25,929 bases of DNA from DATAFO01 sp046728015 (GTDB lineage Bacteria; Actinomycetota; Thermoleophilia; Solirubrobacterales; 70-9): positions 1 through 25,929 of the forward strand of contig JBKPDQ010000192.1 of assembly GCA_046728015.1 (NCBI GenBank), read 5' to 3'. The notes beneath the pieces were generated by a model that saw nothing but the letters and a program-made list of their open reading frames with translations, had not been told where the DNA came from and searched no databases. Positions 1-6,782 of this stretch are shown here, one piece after another. Numbering within the stretch: the first letter of the stretch is position 1; the number at the start of each line of letters is the position of its first letter. The translations under genes were made by a program, and so were the position numbers.

Positions 1-419
1 CGGTCGTCTTCCTCCAGACGATCGAGCACATCGCCGATCCGGCCGCGCTGCTCGAGCGCTTCGCGGCCCTCGCGCCGGTCGGCTACATCTCGACCCCGAA
101 CCGGCTGACGCTGGCGCCGCAAGGCGTCTCCAAGTCGGACAACCCCTGGCACCTGCACGAGTACACGCCCGAGGAGTACCGCGAGTTGCTCGAGCCCCAG
201 TTCGCCGAGGTGGAGATCCTCGGCCTCCAGCACGCCGGCAAGCTGCGCCTTCACGAGGCCGCGCTGCAGCTGGGCTGGGACCGGGTGCACTCCGCGCTGC
301 GCCTGACCAAGCTCTTCTACGACCGCTTCGTCCCCGCGATCTCCTCGTCCGACTTCCGGCTTACCCCCGACGGCGACCTAGACCGAGCGCTCGACTTTCT
401 CGCCATCTGTCGCGCCTGA
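1..419 (+). CDS. SAM-dependent methyltransferase, C-terminal part (5' truncated by window edge)
   Basis: The reading frame is open from base 3 to the TGA at 417-419, and the start lies outside the window. The visible ~138 residues are the end of a class I (Rossmann-fold) methyltransferase: QTIEHIADPAALLERF is the post-motif II region, followed by an ISTPNRLTLAP segment and NPWHLHEYTPEEYRELL, typical of methyltransferases acting on small molecules or sugars. The Gly-rich SAM motif I must lie upstream. The stop overlaps the ATG of the GH57 gene by one base, so the two are probably translationally coupled. The tail (STPNR, NPxH, SDF, D-x-x-LDFLAI) and the downstream GH57-GT4 pair resemble mycobacterial Rv3030, a putative sugar O-methyltransferase of methylglucose lipopolysaccharide synthesis. 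The methyl acceptor is inferred, not seen. Confidence 0.85.
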   Translation, partial: VVFLQTIEHIADPAALLERFAALAPVGYISTPNRLTLAPQGVSKSDNPWHLHEYTPEEYRELLEPQFAEVEILGLQHAGKLRLHEAALQLGWDRVHSALRLTKLFYDRFVPAISSSDFRLTPDGDLDRALDFLAICRA

Positions 420-1831
420 TGCCCCGTCGCGGCCACGTAGGGGATCTGGCGATCGTGCTGCACTCGCACATGCCCTACGTGGAGGGGTTCGGGACGTATC
501 CGTTCGGCGAGGAGTGGCTGTTCGACGCGATCCTGCGCTCCTACCTTCCGGTGACCGAGCTCGCCGACCGTCTGACGATGACCGTCACGCCCGTGCTCGC
601 CGACCAGCTCGAGGCGCCGGGTGTGGCCGAGCGCCTGCGCGAGTTCGACCGCGAGTACCGCCTAGGGGCGTGCGAGGCCGACGCCAAGGACGTCGAACCT
701 GCCTTCTCGCCCGCCTGCCTCGCGGAGGCGGATCGCTACCGGCGTGGGCTCGCCCGGCTCCAGGAGTTCGGCGGCGACCTGCTCGCGATCTTTCGGGGCC
801 CGTCCGACGCCGGCCGTGTGCAGCTGATCGGCTCCGCCGCCACGCACGCGGTGTTGCCCGCCGTCGCGACGCTGCCGGGTCGGCGGTTGCAGATGGACGC
901 GGGCCTGCGCTCGCACGCGCGGCGATTCGGCCGGCCCGCGGGCGCGTGGCTGCCCGAGTGCGCGTACGAGCCCGGGCTGGAGTCCTTGTTAGCCGAGCGC
1001 GACCTGGCCTTCTTCTGTGTGGATCAGAGCGCGCACGAGGAGCCCCTGGCGGCGCTCGCGCCCGTCGCAACCGCCTCGGGGCCGGTGGCGCTGACGATCG
1101 ACTGGGAAGCGATCTCGTGGCTGTGGTCGCTCGAGGGCTACCCGTCGCATCCGGTCTATTCGGACTTTCACCGCAAGACGATGCGCGGCGCGCGGCCCTG
1201 GTCCATCGGGGGCGGCCCGTACGACCCTGCGACAGCCGCTGCGACCGCCCGACGCCAGGCCGCAGAGTTCGTGGATGGAGCGGCCGAGCGGCTCGAGCGC
1301 TTCCGGGCCGAGCGCGGCAGCGCGGGGCTGCTCACGTTCGCGATCGACACCGAGCTGCTCGGCCACTGGTGGTGGGAGGGTCCGGCCTGGCTCGAGGAGG
1401 TGCTGCGCGTCGCCCCCGAGCGGGGGGTCGAGCTGATCACCCTGAGCCAGGCGGTGGAGCGCCACAAGGCCGAGCAGCGGCCCCTACGTCCGTCGAGCTG
1501 GGGCGAGGGCAAGGATCTGCGGACCTGGGACTCCCCCGCGGTGGCCGACCTCGCTTGGGCCGCTCGGCGGTTGGAGCTGCGGCTGCTGCGCGCCCTCGGC
1601 GACGGTCTGCAACCTGCGCCCGCGCGCCGCGCGGCCCGCGAGCTGCTCGCAGTACAGGCGAGCGACTGGGCGTTCCTGGACATGCGCCGGCAGGCGAGCG
1701 ACTACCCCTACCAGCGGGTCACCGACCACGCCCAGGCTCTGCTCGACGCCATACACTCCGCCGCGCCACCGGACGAACGTCTGCGAAACCTGGCCCCGGA
1801 CCTCAGCCTGGCCCCCCTGTTCGAGCCTTAG
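419..1831 (+). CDS. GH57 family 1,4-alpha-glucan branching enzyme (DUF1957-type)
   Basis: The 470-aa protein is cytosolic with no signal peptide. It should introduce alpha-1,6 branches into an alpha-1,4-glucan, or process such a glucan. Recognised GH57 features are the N-terminal LVLH-like motif (IVLHSHMPYVE), the nucleophile motif GAWLPECAY with Glu180, and IDTELLGHWWWEGP with Asp310 as the probable acid/base. A C-terminal helical region follows (about 350-470), as in branching enzymes of this family. It is shorter than the ~520 aa of characterised GH57 branching enzymes. The ATG start overlaps the methyltransferase stop by one base, and the GT4 gene begins 7 bp after its stop. The order methyltransferase-GH57-GT4 equals Rv3030-Rv3031-Rv3032, so a polymethylated or storage alpha-glucan is the likely substrate. 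Family assignment is firm; the branching reaction is by homology. Confidence 0.92.
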   Translation: MPRRGHVGDLAIVLHSHMPYVEGFGTYPFGEEWLFDAILRSYLPVTELADRLTMTVTPVLADQLEAPGVAERLREFDREYRLGACEADAKDVEPAFSPACLAEADRYRRGLARLQEFGGDLLAIFRGPSDAGRVQLIGSAATHAVLPAVATLPGRRLQMDAGLRSHARRFGRPAGAWLPECAYEPGLESLLAERDLAFFCVDQSAHEEPLAALAPVATASGPVALTIDWEAISWLWSLEGYPSHPVYSDFHRKTMRGARPWSIGGGPYDPATAAATARRQAAEFVDGAAERLERFRAERGSAGLLTFAIDTELLGHWWWEGPAWLEEVLRVAPERGVELITLSQAVERHKAEQRPLRPSSWGEGKDLRTWDSPAVADLAWAARRLELRLLRALGDGLQPAPARRAARELLAVQASDWAFLDMRRQASDYPYQRVTDHAQALLDAIHSAAPPDERLRNLAPDLSLAPLFEP

Positions 1832-1838
1832 CTTCACG

Positions 1839-3038
1839 ATGTTGCCGAACCGTGTCCTGATCCTTTCCTGGGAGTACCCGCCGCTGATCGAGGGCGGCCT
1901 CGCCCGCCACGTGCGCAAGCTCAGCGAGGCACTGGTCGACATCGGGGTCGAGGTGCACGTGCTGACGCGCGGGGGGGAGGAGTCGCCTCCAGAGGAAGAG
2001 GTAACCGGCGTTCAGATCCATCGCGTCCGCGAGCCCACGCGGCCCGTCGACCTGGGCGAGTTCGTCGCCTGGGTGGAGCGGATGAACGTCGACATGCTGG
2101 CCGCCGGCGTCGAGCTCGGCGATCGCTACGGGTTCGATCTCGTCCACGGCCACGATTGGCTGGTGGCGACCGCCGGCGATCATCTCGCGCGGCGCTTCGG
2201 CGCCGCGCTCGTGACCACGATCCACGCGACGGAGTACGGACGCCACCAGGGCTGGGTCGACAAGCACCCTCAGTCCCACATCCACGGTGTCGAGCGCTGG
2301 ATCACCAACCGCGCCGACCGCGTGGTCGTCTGCTCCTTCTACATGCGCGAGCAGGTGACCGACATCTTCGGGGTCCCGGACGACCGCGTCAGCGTGATCT
2401 GGAACGGCATCGACCCCGACGACCTGCGACCGCACGCCGGCGCCGAGCTCGAGCGGCTGCGGGCGCAGTTCGCGGCGCCCGACGAGAAGCTCTTGCTGCT
2501 GATCGGCCGCCTCGTCTACGAGAAGGGCTTTCAGCTGGCGCTCGAGGCGATGCCCGAGCTGATCGAACGCCAGCCTGGGTCGCGGTTCCTGGTCGCCGGC
2601 TCAGGCACCCACGAGGCCGAGCTGCGCGCGCAGGCGCAGGCGCTCGGCCTCATGGAGCACGGCGCCTTTCTCGGCTGGATCGGCGACGACGTCCTGCACT
2701 CGCTTTACCGGATCGCTGATGTCTGCGTGGTGCCGTCGATCTACGAGCCCTTCGGCCTCGTGGCGCTGGAAGCAATGGCGTCGGGATGTCCGTGCATCGT
2801 CGCCGACACCGGCGGGCTGCGCGAGGTCGTCCCTCACGACGAGGCCGGGCTGCGCTTCCGGGCCCGCGACCCTGACTCCCTCGTCGAGATGGTCGAGCGC
2901 GTGTTCAGCGACCACCAGCTTCGCCAGCGCCTCGTCGCCGAGGCGGCCGACCACGTGCTGCGCTTCGACTGGGCCGACGTCGCCGAGCGCACGGCCGACG
3001 TGTACGCGGAGCTCGCGCGCGACGCGGCCCGCGCCTGA
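1839..3038 (+). CDS. GT4 family alpha-glucosyltransferase (Rv3032/GlgA-like)
   Basis: The 399-aa GT-B glycosyltransferase probably elongates an alpha-1,4-glucan from a nucleotide or maltose-phosphate type donor. The N-terminal domain carries ILSWEYPPLIEGGLARHV, the acceptor/glycine loop of glycogen-synthase-like GT4 enzymes, then HDWLVA and TIHATEYGRHQGWV. The C-terminal donor domain starts near IGRLVYEKG and has the GT4 E-x7-E signature as Glu303 and Glu311 (EPFGLVALE). These blocks closely match what I know of mycobacterial Rv3032 (alpha-1,4-glucosyltransferase of methylglucose lipopolysaccharide and glycogen synthesis). Start ATG 1839 has no clear ribosome site, and the 7-bp gap to the GH57 stop suggests coupling. 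An alternative is a sucrose- or phosphatidylinositol-type GT4, but the SWEYPP and HATE blocks favour the glucan type. Confidence 0.9.
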   Translation: MLPNRVLILSWEYPPLIEGGLARHVRKLSEALVDIGVEVHVLTRGGEESPPEEEVTGVQIHRVREPTRPVDLGEFVAWVERMNVDMLAAGVELGDRYGFDLVHGHDWLVATAGDHLARRFGAALVTTIHATEYGRHQGWVDKHPQSHIHGVERWITNRADRVVVCSFYMREQVTDIFGVPDDRVSVIWNGIDPDDLRPHAGAELERLRAQFAAPDEKLLLLIGRLVYEKGFQLALEAMPELIERQPGSRFLVAGSGTHEAELRAQAQALGLMEHGAFLGWIGDDVLHSLYRIADVCVVPSIYEPFGLVALEAMASGCPCIVADTGGLREVVPHDEAGLRFRARDPDSLVEMVERVFSDHQLRQRLVAEAADHVLRFDWADVAERTADVYAELARDAARA

Positions 3039-3048
3039 GCCGTCGGCC

Positions 3049-3828
3049 GTGAAGCCGGGCTACGAGCTCGAGTTCGAGGACGAGTTCGACGGCGAGACGC
3101 TCGACGAATCCCGCTGGATCCCGCACTACCTGCCGCAGTGGAGCTCGCGCGAGCGCTCCGCCGCTCGGTACGAGCTCGGCGACGGCTGTTTGAGGCTGCT
3201 GATCGAAGCGGATCAGAAGCCGTGGTGCCCCGAATTCGACGGCGGCGTGAAGGTCTCGTCGCTTCAGACCGGCCTCTTCGCCGGGCCCGTCGGCAGCGCG
3301 GTCGGCCAGCACCGGTTCTGCCCTGAGGCGGTCGTTCGCGAGGCCCAGCGCAGCGCCCGGCTGTACACCCCGCAGTACGGGCTGTTCGAGCTGCGCGCCA
3401 AGGCGATCGACGACCCGCGCAACATGGTGGCGCTGTGGATGATCGGCTACGAGGATCGCCCCGAGCGCTCGGCCGAGATCTGCATCTGCGAGATCTTTGG
3501 ACGCGACGTCGCGGCGGACCAGGCCAAGGTCGGAATGGGCGTCCATCCGTTCGGCGATCCCAAGATCGTCGACGAGTTCGCCGCCGAGCCGGTCGCCATC
3601 GACGCCCGCGAGTTCCACGTCTACGCCGCCGAGTGGACGCCCGAGCGGATCGAGTTCTTCATCGACGGCGATTCCGTCAAGACCGTCAACCAGTCGCCGG
3701 ACTATCCGATGCAGCTGATGCTCAACGTCTACGAGTTCCATTCCGACCGCGCCGCTCGGTCGTCGAGCTCGTCCTATCCCAAGGTGTTCACAGTCGACTA
3801 CGTGCGCGGGTACCGCCGACTCGACTAG
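3049..3828 (+). CDS. GH16-like beta-jelly-roll protein with altered catalytic motif
   Basis: This ~259-aa protein begins at GTG 3049, 11 bp after the GT4 stop. The frame is open further upstream, but recognisable homology begins at GYELEFEDEFDGETLDESRW, the usual N-terminal strand of GH16 (laminarinase/lectin fold). Later segments such as YGLFELRAKA, FHVYAAEWTPERIEFFIDG and PMQLMLNVYEF are canonical GH16 strands. The catalytic motif E-[ILV]-D-x(1-2)-E appears as EICICEIFG: Glu143 and Glu148 are kept, but the central Asp is Cys145. No signal peptide is visible, so it may act inside the cell, perhaps on the glucan made by the upstream genes. It may be a hydrolase, a transglycosylase or a carbohydrate-binding protein. 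The fold is confident; catalysis is uncertain. Its stop overlaps the convergent gene's stop by four bases. Confidence 0.82.
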   Translation: MKPGYELEFEDEFDGETLDESRWIPHYLPQWSSRERSAARYELGDGCLRLLIEADQKPWCPEFDGGVKVSSLQTGLFAGPVGSAVGQHRFCPEAVVREAQRSARLYTPQYGLFELRAKAIDDPRNMVALWMIGYEDRPERSAEICICEIFGRDVAADQAKVGMGVHPFGDPKIVDEFAAEPVAIDAREFHVYAAEWTPERIEFFIDGDSVKTVNQSPDYPMQLMLNVYEFHSDRAARSSSSSYPKVFTVDYVRGYRRLD

Positions 3829-4220
3829 TCGAGGCCGGCTGCCCGCAGGGCGTCGGCCCGCTCGGAGAAGATCTTGCCGTAGACGACCTTGCCTTCCCGG
3901 AGTCGCCAGATGAAGGCGACGGGCACTTCGAGATCGAGGCGGCTGGCGCGACCGCGAGATCGTAGACGGCCCATGGCAACAACCGCCTCCTCGGTGTCTC
4001 GGAGGTCGCCCACCTCGATCCGGAGGTACGCCCAGTCCTCGTCGAAGTCGGCGAACATCCTGCGCGCGCCCTCGTGGCCGACGTAGGGCCTTCCCTCGAG
4101 CTGGGCGCGAAGCGAATGGAACTCGACCTCCGGGTCGAGCTCAGCCACGAACTTGTCTACGTCGCGGTCGTTGAACGCCGCTGCCAGCCGCCGGACGGTC
4201 TCGAGGTTCTCGTTGGACAA
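3825..4220 (-). CDS. SnoaL-like / NTF2-fold protein
   Basis: The product is about 131 aa. Helical start ENLETVRRLAAAFNDRDVDKF, then the cone-shaped fold signature LDPEVEFHSLRAQLEGRPYVG and an acidic/aromatic C-terminal strand set (VAFIWRLREGKVVYGKIF) are typical of the SnoaL/NTF2 superfamily. Members bind or isomerise small hydrophobic molecules, and the ligand cannot be predicted here. I place the start at TTG 4220 because GGGGA lies 5 nt upstream. The frame stays open to an ATG at 4313, but those extra 31 codons are Pro-rich and run into a palindromic repeat, so they are unlikely to be coding. Convergent with the GH16-like gene, with a four-base overlap of stop codons. Confidence 0.75.
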   Translation of the reverse strand: MSNENLETVRRLAAAFNDRDVDKFVAELDPEVEFHSLRAQLEGRPYVGHEGARRMFADFDEDWAYLRIEVGDLRDTEEAVVAMGRLRSRGRASRLDLEVPVAFIWRLREGKVVYGKIFSERADALRAAGLD

Positions 4221-4284
4221 GCCGGTCCCCAGTATCTCGCTGATACCGGAACCGGGTCGTGGCGGCGGGTATTGTCGCGGCGGC

Positions 4285-4333
4285 TGGTGAGTTTGGGGGG
4301 CTATAGGCCCCACAACTCACCAATCGACGGCAG
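4285..4333. repeat. Dispersed long palindrome, copy 1
   Basis: A nearly self-complementary element centred on TATA at 4302-4305. The outer arms are TGGTGAGTT (4285-4293) and AACTCACCA (4314-4322), perfect over 9 bp. The inner part is GGGGCTATAGGCCCC. The right half plus ATCGACGGC is repeated at 17692-17722 with about 27 of 31 bases identical. It lies between two co-directional minus-strand genes. Confidence 0.7.
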
Positions 4334-4363
4334 CCCTCGCCCTTGAGCCTTCGCCCGCCGCGA

Positions 4364-4597
4364 CTAAGCCCGGTCGACCAGCGCGCTCACGCCCTCCAGC
4401 TCGGCGCAGTTGGCGCAGCAGAAGATCGAGCCGTTCGACTCCAGGCCGTGGCCGATGATCCGTGTTCCGCAGTGGTTGCACGTAGGCGCCATCGCGGAGA
4501 TCGCGCACTCGAAGCTGTCGAAGGTATGGGATTCGCCGGCGCGGGTGACCTCGAACGACTTGTCGTAGTCGTTGCCGCAGACCTCGCAGGTGGCCAT
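4364..4597 (-). CDS. Small Cys-rich zinc-binding protein (prokaryotic metallothionein-like)
   Basis: This 77-aa protein has cysteine pairs spread as CEVC near the N-terminus, a lone Cys in FECA, CNHC in the middle and CCANC near the C-terminus, with several nearby histidines. That makes it a plausible metal-binding fold of treble-clef or double zinc-ribbon type. Similar short actinobacterial proteins are often labelled prokaryotic metallothionein; whether this one stores metal or is structural or regulatory is unknown. ATG 4597 is preceded by a strong ribosome site (GAGGAGGAG, about 4 nt spacing). It lies downstream of the aminotransferase, separated from it by a terminator-like hairpin, so it probably has its own promoter. 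Confidence 0.8.
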   Translation of the reverse strand: MATCEVCGNDYDKSFEVTRAGESHTFDSFECAISAMAPTCNHCGTRIIGHGLESNGSIFCCANCAELEGVSALVDRA

Positions 4598-4647
4598 TTC
4601 GCTCCTCCTCGTTGCTCGAGAGTGAGGTACCCGCGCTCAAGGGCCGA

Positions 4648-4664
4648 AAACGCGGGGCGCGTTT
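4648..4664 (-). terminator. Intrinsic-terminator-like hairpin after the aminotransferase gene
   Basis: On the minus strand, AAACGCG-CCC-CGCGTTT forms a perfect 7-bp stem with a 3-nt loop and ends in four T. It overlaps the TAA stop of the aminotransferase (4663-4665). The T-tract is short, so efficiency is uncertain. Confidence 0.45.
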
Positions 4665-6042
4665 AGGCGACCAGCTCGGCGGCCGCCTCGTCGAACACCT
4701 GCGTGTGCAGGTCGGCGTCGGCCTCGCTGGTGACGGGCGACATCAGCGCCATGTTGTGGAACGGGGTCAGCAGCACGCCGCGGTTGAGCGCGTGGAGGTG
4801 CAGGTAGCGCTCCAGCTCCGGTTCTGATGCCGCGTGCGCCTCGGTTCCGTTGCGCGCCGGCTCGGGTTGGAACCGGTACTCCGCACGGCAGCCGAGCTGG
4901 GTCACGTTCCATGGCAGCGAGCGCCGCGTGAAGATCTCGGAGAGCCCGGCGCAGAACCGCTCGGCCAGCGGGATCGTATGGGCGAACGCCTCCTCGGTCA
5001 GAACGGTGCTCAGGGTCGCGCGCACGGCCGCCAGCGAGAGCGGATTGCCGGCGAGCGTCCCGCCCACCCCGCCGGCGTCCGCGTAGTCGGCGTCGTGATG
5101 GGCGAGGGCATCGTCCGCCACCGCCTCGGAGAGCCCAAGCGCCCCGGCCGGCACGCCGCTGCCGATCGCCTTGCCGACGGTGAACATGTCGGGCTCAAGG
5201 CCCCAGGCGCGAGTGCAGCCGCCCGGCCCCGCGGAGAAGGTGTGCGTCTCGTCGATGATCAGTAGGGTCCCGGTCTCGCGGGTCAGGCGGCGCAGCGCGT
5301 CGTGGTAGCCGGGGTCGGGCAGGACGATGCCCATGTTGGTCATCGCCGGCTCGGCGAGCACGCCCGCGACCTGGCGGTCGGCGAGCACGTTCGCGAGCGC
5401 TTCTGCGTCGTTGAACTCAACCGCCCGCGTGGTCTCCGACGGGTCGACCGCGGGCCCCACATTTCCGTATCGCGAACGCGTTCCGGCGGGGGTCGCGACG
5501 GCGAACGCCTCGTCCACGCTGCCGTGGTAGCAGTAGCTGAAGACCAGGACCTTGGGGCGGCCGGTGACCTCGCGCGCGATGCGCAGCGCGGTGCGGTTGG
5601 CGTCGGTTGCCGTCAGGGTGAAGGTCCAGCGAGGCAACCCGAACCGCCGGCGCAGCTCCTCGCCCACCCACGCGGCGTCCTCGGTGGGCAGCATGGTGGT
5701 GATGCCGCGCCCCACCTGCTCGCTCACCGCGTCGCGCACCACCGCGGGGCCGTGTCCCGTCATCGCGCCGGTGTCGCCGAGGCATAGGTCCACGTAGGTG
5801 TGCCCATCGACGTCGGTGATCCGTGCGCCCTCGGCCCGCTCGGCGAAGACGGGAAACCCGCCGGCCCAGAGCATCATCCACGGCATCGGCACGCCGCCGA
5901 ACAGAGACTCGAGCGCGCGCTCGTAGAGCTCACCGGACCGCGGGTGACGCTCGACGAAATCCGCCAGTTCCCTCGACAGCAGCTCGGCCAGGCGGTCGCG
6001 AGCAACGACGCCGCCCGCTGGATCGGTCCGTCGCTCAGGCAC
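4663..6042 (-). CDS. Class III PLP aminotransferase (glutamate-1-semialdehyde aminomutase-like)
   Basis: This ~459-aa fold-type I PLP enzyme shows the family order: a substrate/cofactor region (DVDGHTYVDLCLGDTGAMTGH), LTATDANRTALRIAREVTGR for phosphate binding, the cofactor Asp motif LLIIDETHTF, and the Schiff-base lysine Lys291 in FTVGKAIGSGVPAG. The best match is the GSA-aminomutase/omega-aminotransferase branch. No other haem gene is nearby and the N-terminus is longer than HemL, so a side-pathway aminotransferase is as likely as true HemL. I start it at GTG 6042, which overlaps the acyltransferase stop by 8 bp (GTGCCTGA) and suggests an operon with it. The frame remains open upstream to 6288, but that stretch is the acyltransferase in another frame. 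Confidence 0.85.
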   Translation of the reverse strand: MPERRTDPAGGVVARDRLAELLSRELADFVERHPRSGELYERALESLFGGVPMPWMMLWAGGFPVFAERAEGARITDVDGHTYVDLCLGDTGAMTGHGPAVVRDAVSEQVGRGITTMLPTEDAAWVGEELRRRFGLPRWTFTLTATDANRTALRIAREVTGRPKVLVFSYCYHGSVDEAFAVATPAGTRSRYGNVGPAVDPSETTRAVEFNDAEALANVLADRQVAGVLAEPAMTNMGIVLPDPGYHDALRRLTRETGTLLIIDETHTFSAGPGGCTRAWGLEPDMFTVGKAIGSGVPAGALGLSEAVADDALAHHDADYADAGGVGGTLAGNPLSLAAVRATLSTVLTEEAFAHTIPLAERFCAGLSEIFTRRSLPWNVTQLGCRAEYRFQPEPARNGTEAHAASEPELERYLHLHALNRGVLLTPFHNMALMSPVTSEADADLHTQVFDEAAAELVA

Positions 6043-6718
6043 GCTCTGCCGCCGGCTCCTGCGCTTCGCCGGGCTGAAGCGTTCGCGGCGAGTCGGGATC
6101 GGGCTCCACCGGGTCGGGCCAGCGCAGTTCGCGCGGCGCCTCGCGCATGCGAAGGATCCGGGCCGGCAACCCGCCGACGACGGCATTTGCCGGCACGTCC
6201 TTGGTGACCACCGAGTTGGTCCCGATGACCGCGTTGTCGCCAACCTGAGTCCCTCGTAGGAGGCAGGCGCCGTACCCGACCCAGACATTGGAGCCGACGT
6301 CCACGTCGCGCTTGTAGATCCCCTGGATCCGGATCGGCCGCTCGACCTCCACCGTCCCGTGGTCGAAGTCGATGAACATCGCCCGGTCGGCGATCACGCA
6401 TTGCTCGCCGATCCGCACGTGCTTGTAGGCCGAGATCGTGCACTCCTGGCCCAGCACGGTCTTGGGGCCGATCACGACCTCACCTTCGTGGCAGCGGATC
6501 TTGGTCCCGTCGCCGATCCAGGTGAAGCGGCCGAAGCGAATCGTTCCGCGCCTCCCGATCTCGAGCTCCAATCCCCTGCCGAAGAACACGGGCCCGTCCG
6601 TCTGCCAGCGCCAGCCGGCGCGAGTGAGGAACCGGCGCCGGAGGTAGCGCCAGTAGAGCCGCGCGTACTTGCCGTTGAGCATGCGCTTCTGCGCGAGCGA
6701 GCGGATCGTCCGGATCAT
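6035..6718 (-). CDS. Hexapeptide-repeat O-acyltransferase (LbH fold)
   Basis: The product is about 227 aa. Residues ~50-200 are a left-handed beta-helix of imperfect hexapeptides (IGRRGTIRFGRFTWIGDGTK, then IGPKTVLGQECTIS) closing with VGYGACLLRGTQVGDNAVIG and GGLPARILR, the C-terminal pattern of WbbJ/LacA/NodL-type acetyl- or acyltransferases. A buried HGTVE segment probably carries the catalytic His. The N-terminus is basic (KRMLNGKYARLYWRYLRRR) and could contact membrane. I choose ATG 6718, not 6772, because a -10-like hexamer lies 8 nt upstream and the longer start would almost touch meaB. The acceptor may be a polysaccharide, given the glucan genes 2 kb away, but that is inference. Confidence 0.85.
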   Translation of the reverse strand: MIRTIRSLAQKRMLNGKYARLYWRYLRRRFLTRAGWRWQTDGPVFFGRGLELEIGRRGTIRFGRFTWIGDGTKIRCHEGEVVIGPKTVLGQECTISAYKHVRIGEQCVIADRAMFIDFDHGTVEVERPIRIQGIYKRDVDVGSNVWVGYGACLLRGTQVGDNAVIGTNSVVTKDVPANAVVGGLPARILRMREAPRELRWPDPVEPDPDSPRTLQPGEAQEPAAERA

Positions 6719-6726
6719 CGAGGCGG

Positions 6727-6732
6727 ACTCTA
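6727..6732 (-). promoter_or_regulatory. -10-like hexamer (TAGAGT) of the acyltransferase gene
   Basis: TAGAGT on the minus strand sits 8 nt before ATG 6718. It matches TANNNT, and the spacing implies a leaderless or nearly leaderless transcript. No convincing -35 is visible. Confidence 0.4.
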
Positions 6733-6767
6733 GCCGCGTGCGTCGGGGTGGCCGGGACGGCCGCGAA

Positions 6768-6773
6768 TACACT
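6768..6773 (+). promoter_or_regulatory. -10-like hexamer (TACACT) of meaB
   Basis: TACACT ends 9 nt before the meaB ATG at 6783, and no Shine-Dalgarno is present, consistent with a leaderless start. The divergent acyltransferase -10 lies 35 bp away. GGCCG-GGA-CGGCC at 6750-6762 is an inverted repeat between them. Confidence 0.4.
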
Positions 6774-6782
6774 CATCGGCTC

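Noticed and set aside
514..1860. Long plus-strand open frame over the GH57 gene (and many similar long frames on both strands)
   Set aside because: Arg/Ala/Gly/Pro-rich low-information translation in an alternate frame of a clear GH57 gene; a GC-rich shadow.
4221..4313. Longer N-terminus for the SnoaL-like protein from ATG 4313
   Set aside because: The extra residues come from a palindromic repeat and a Pro-rich stretch; a TTG with a ribosome site starts at the family boundary.
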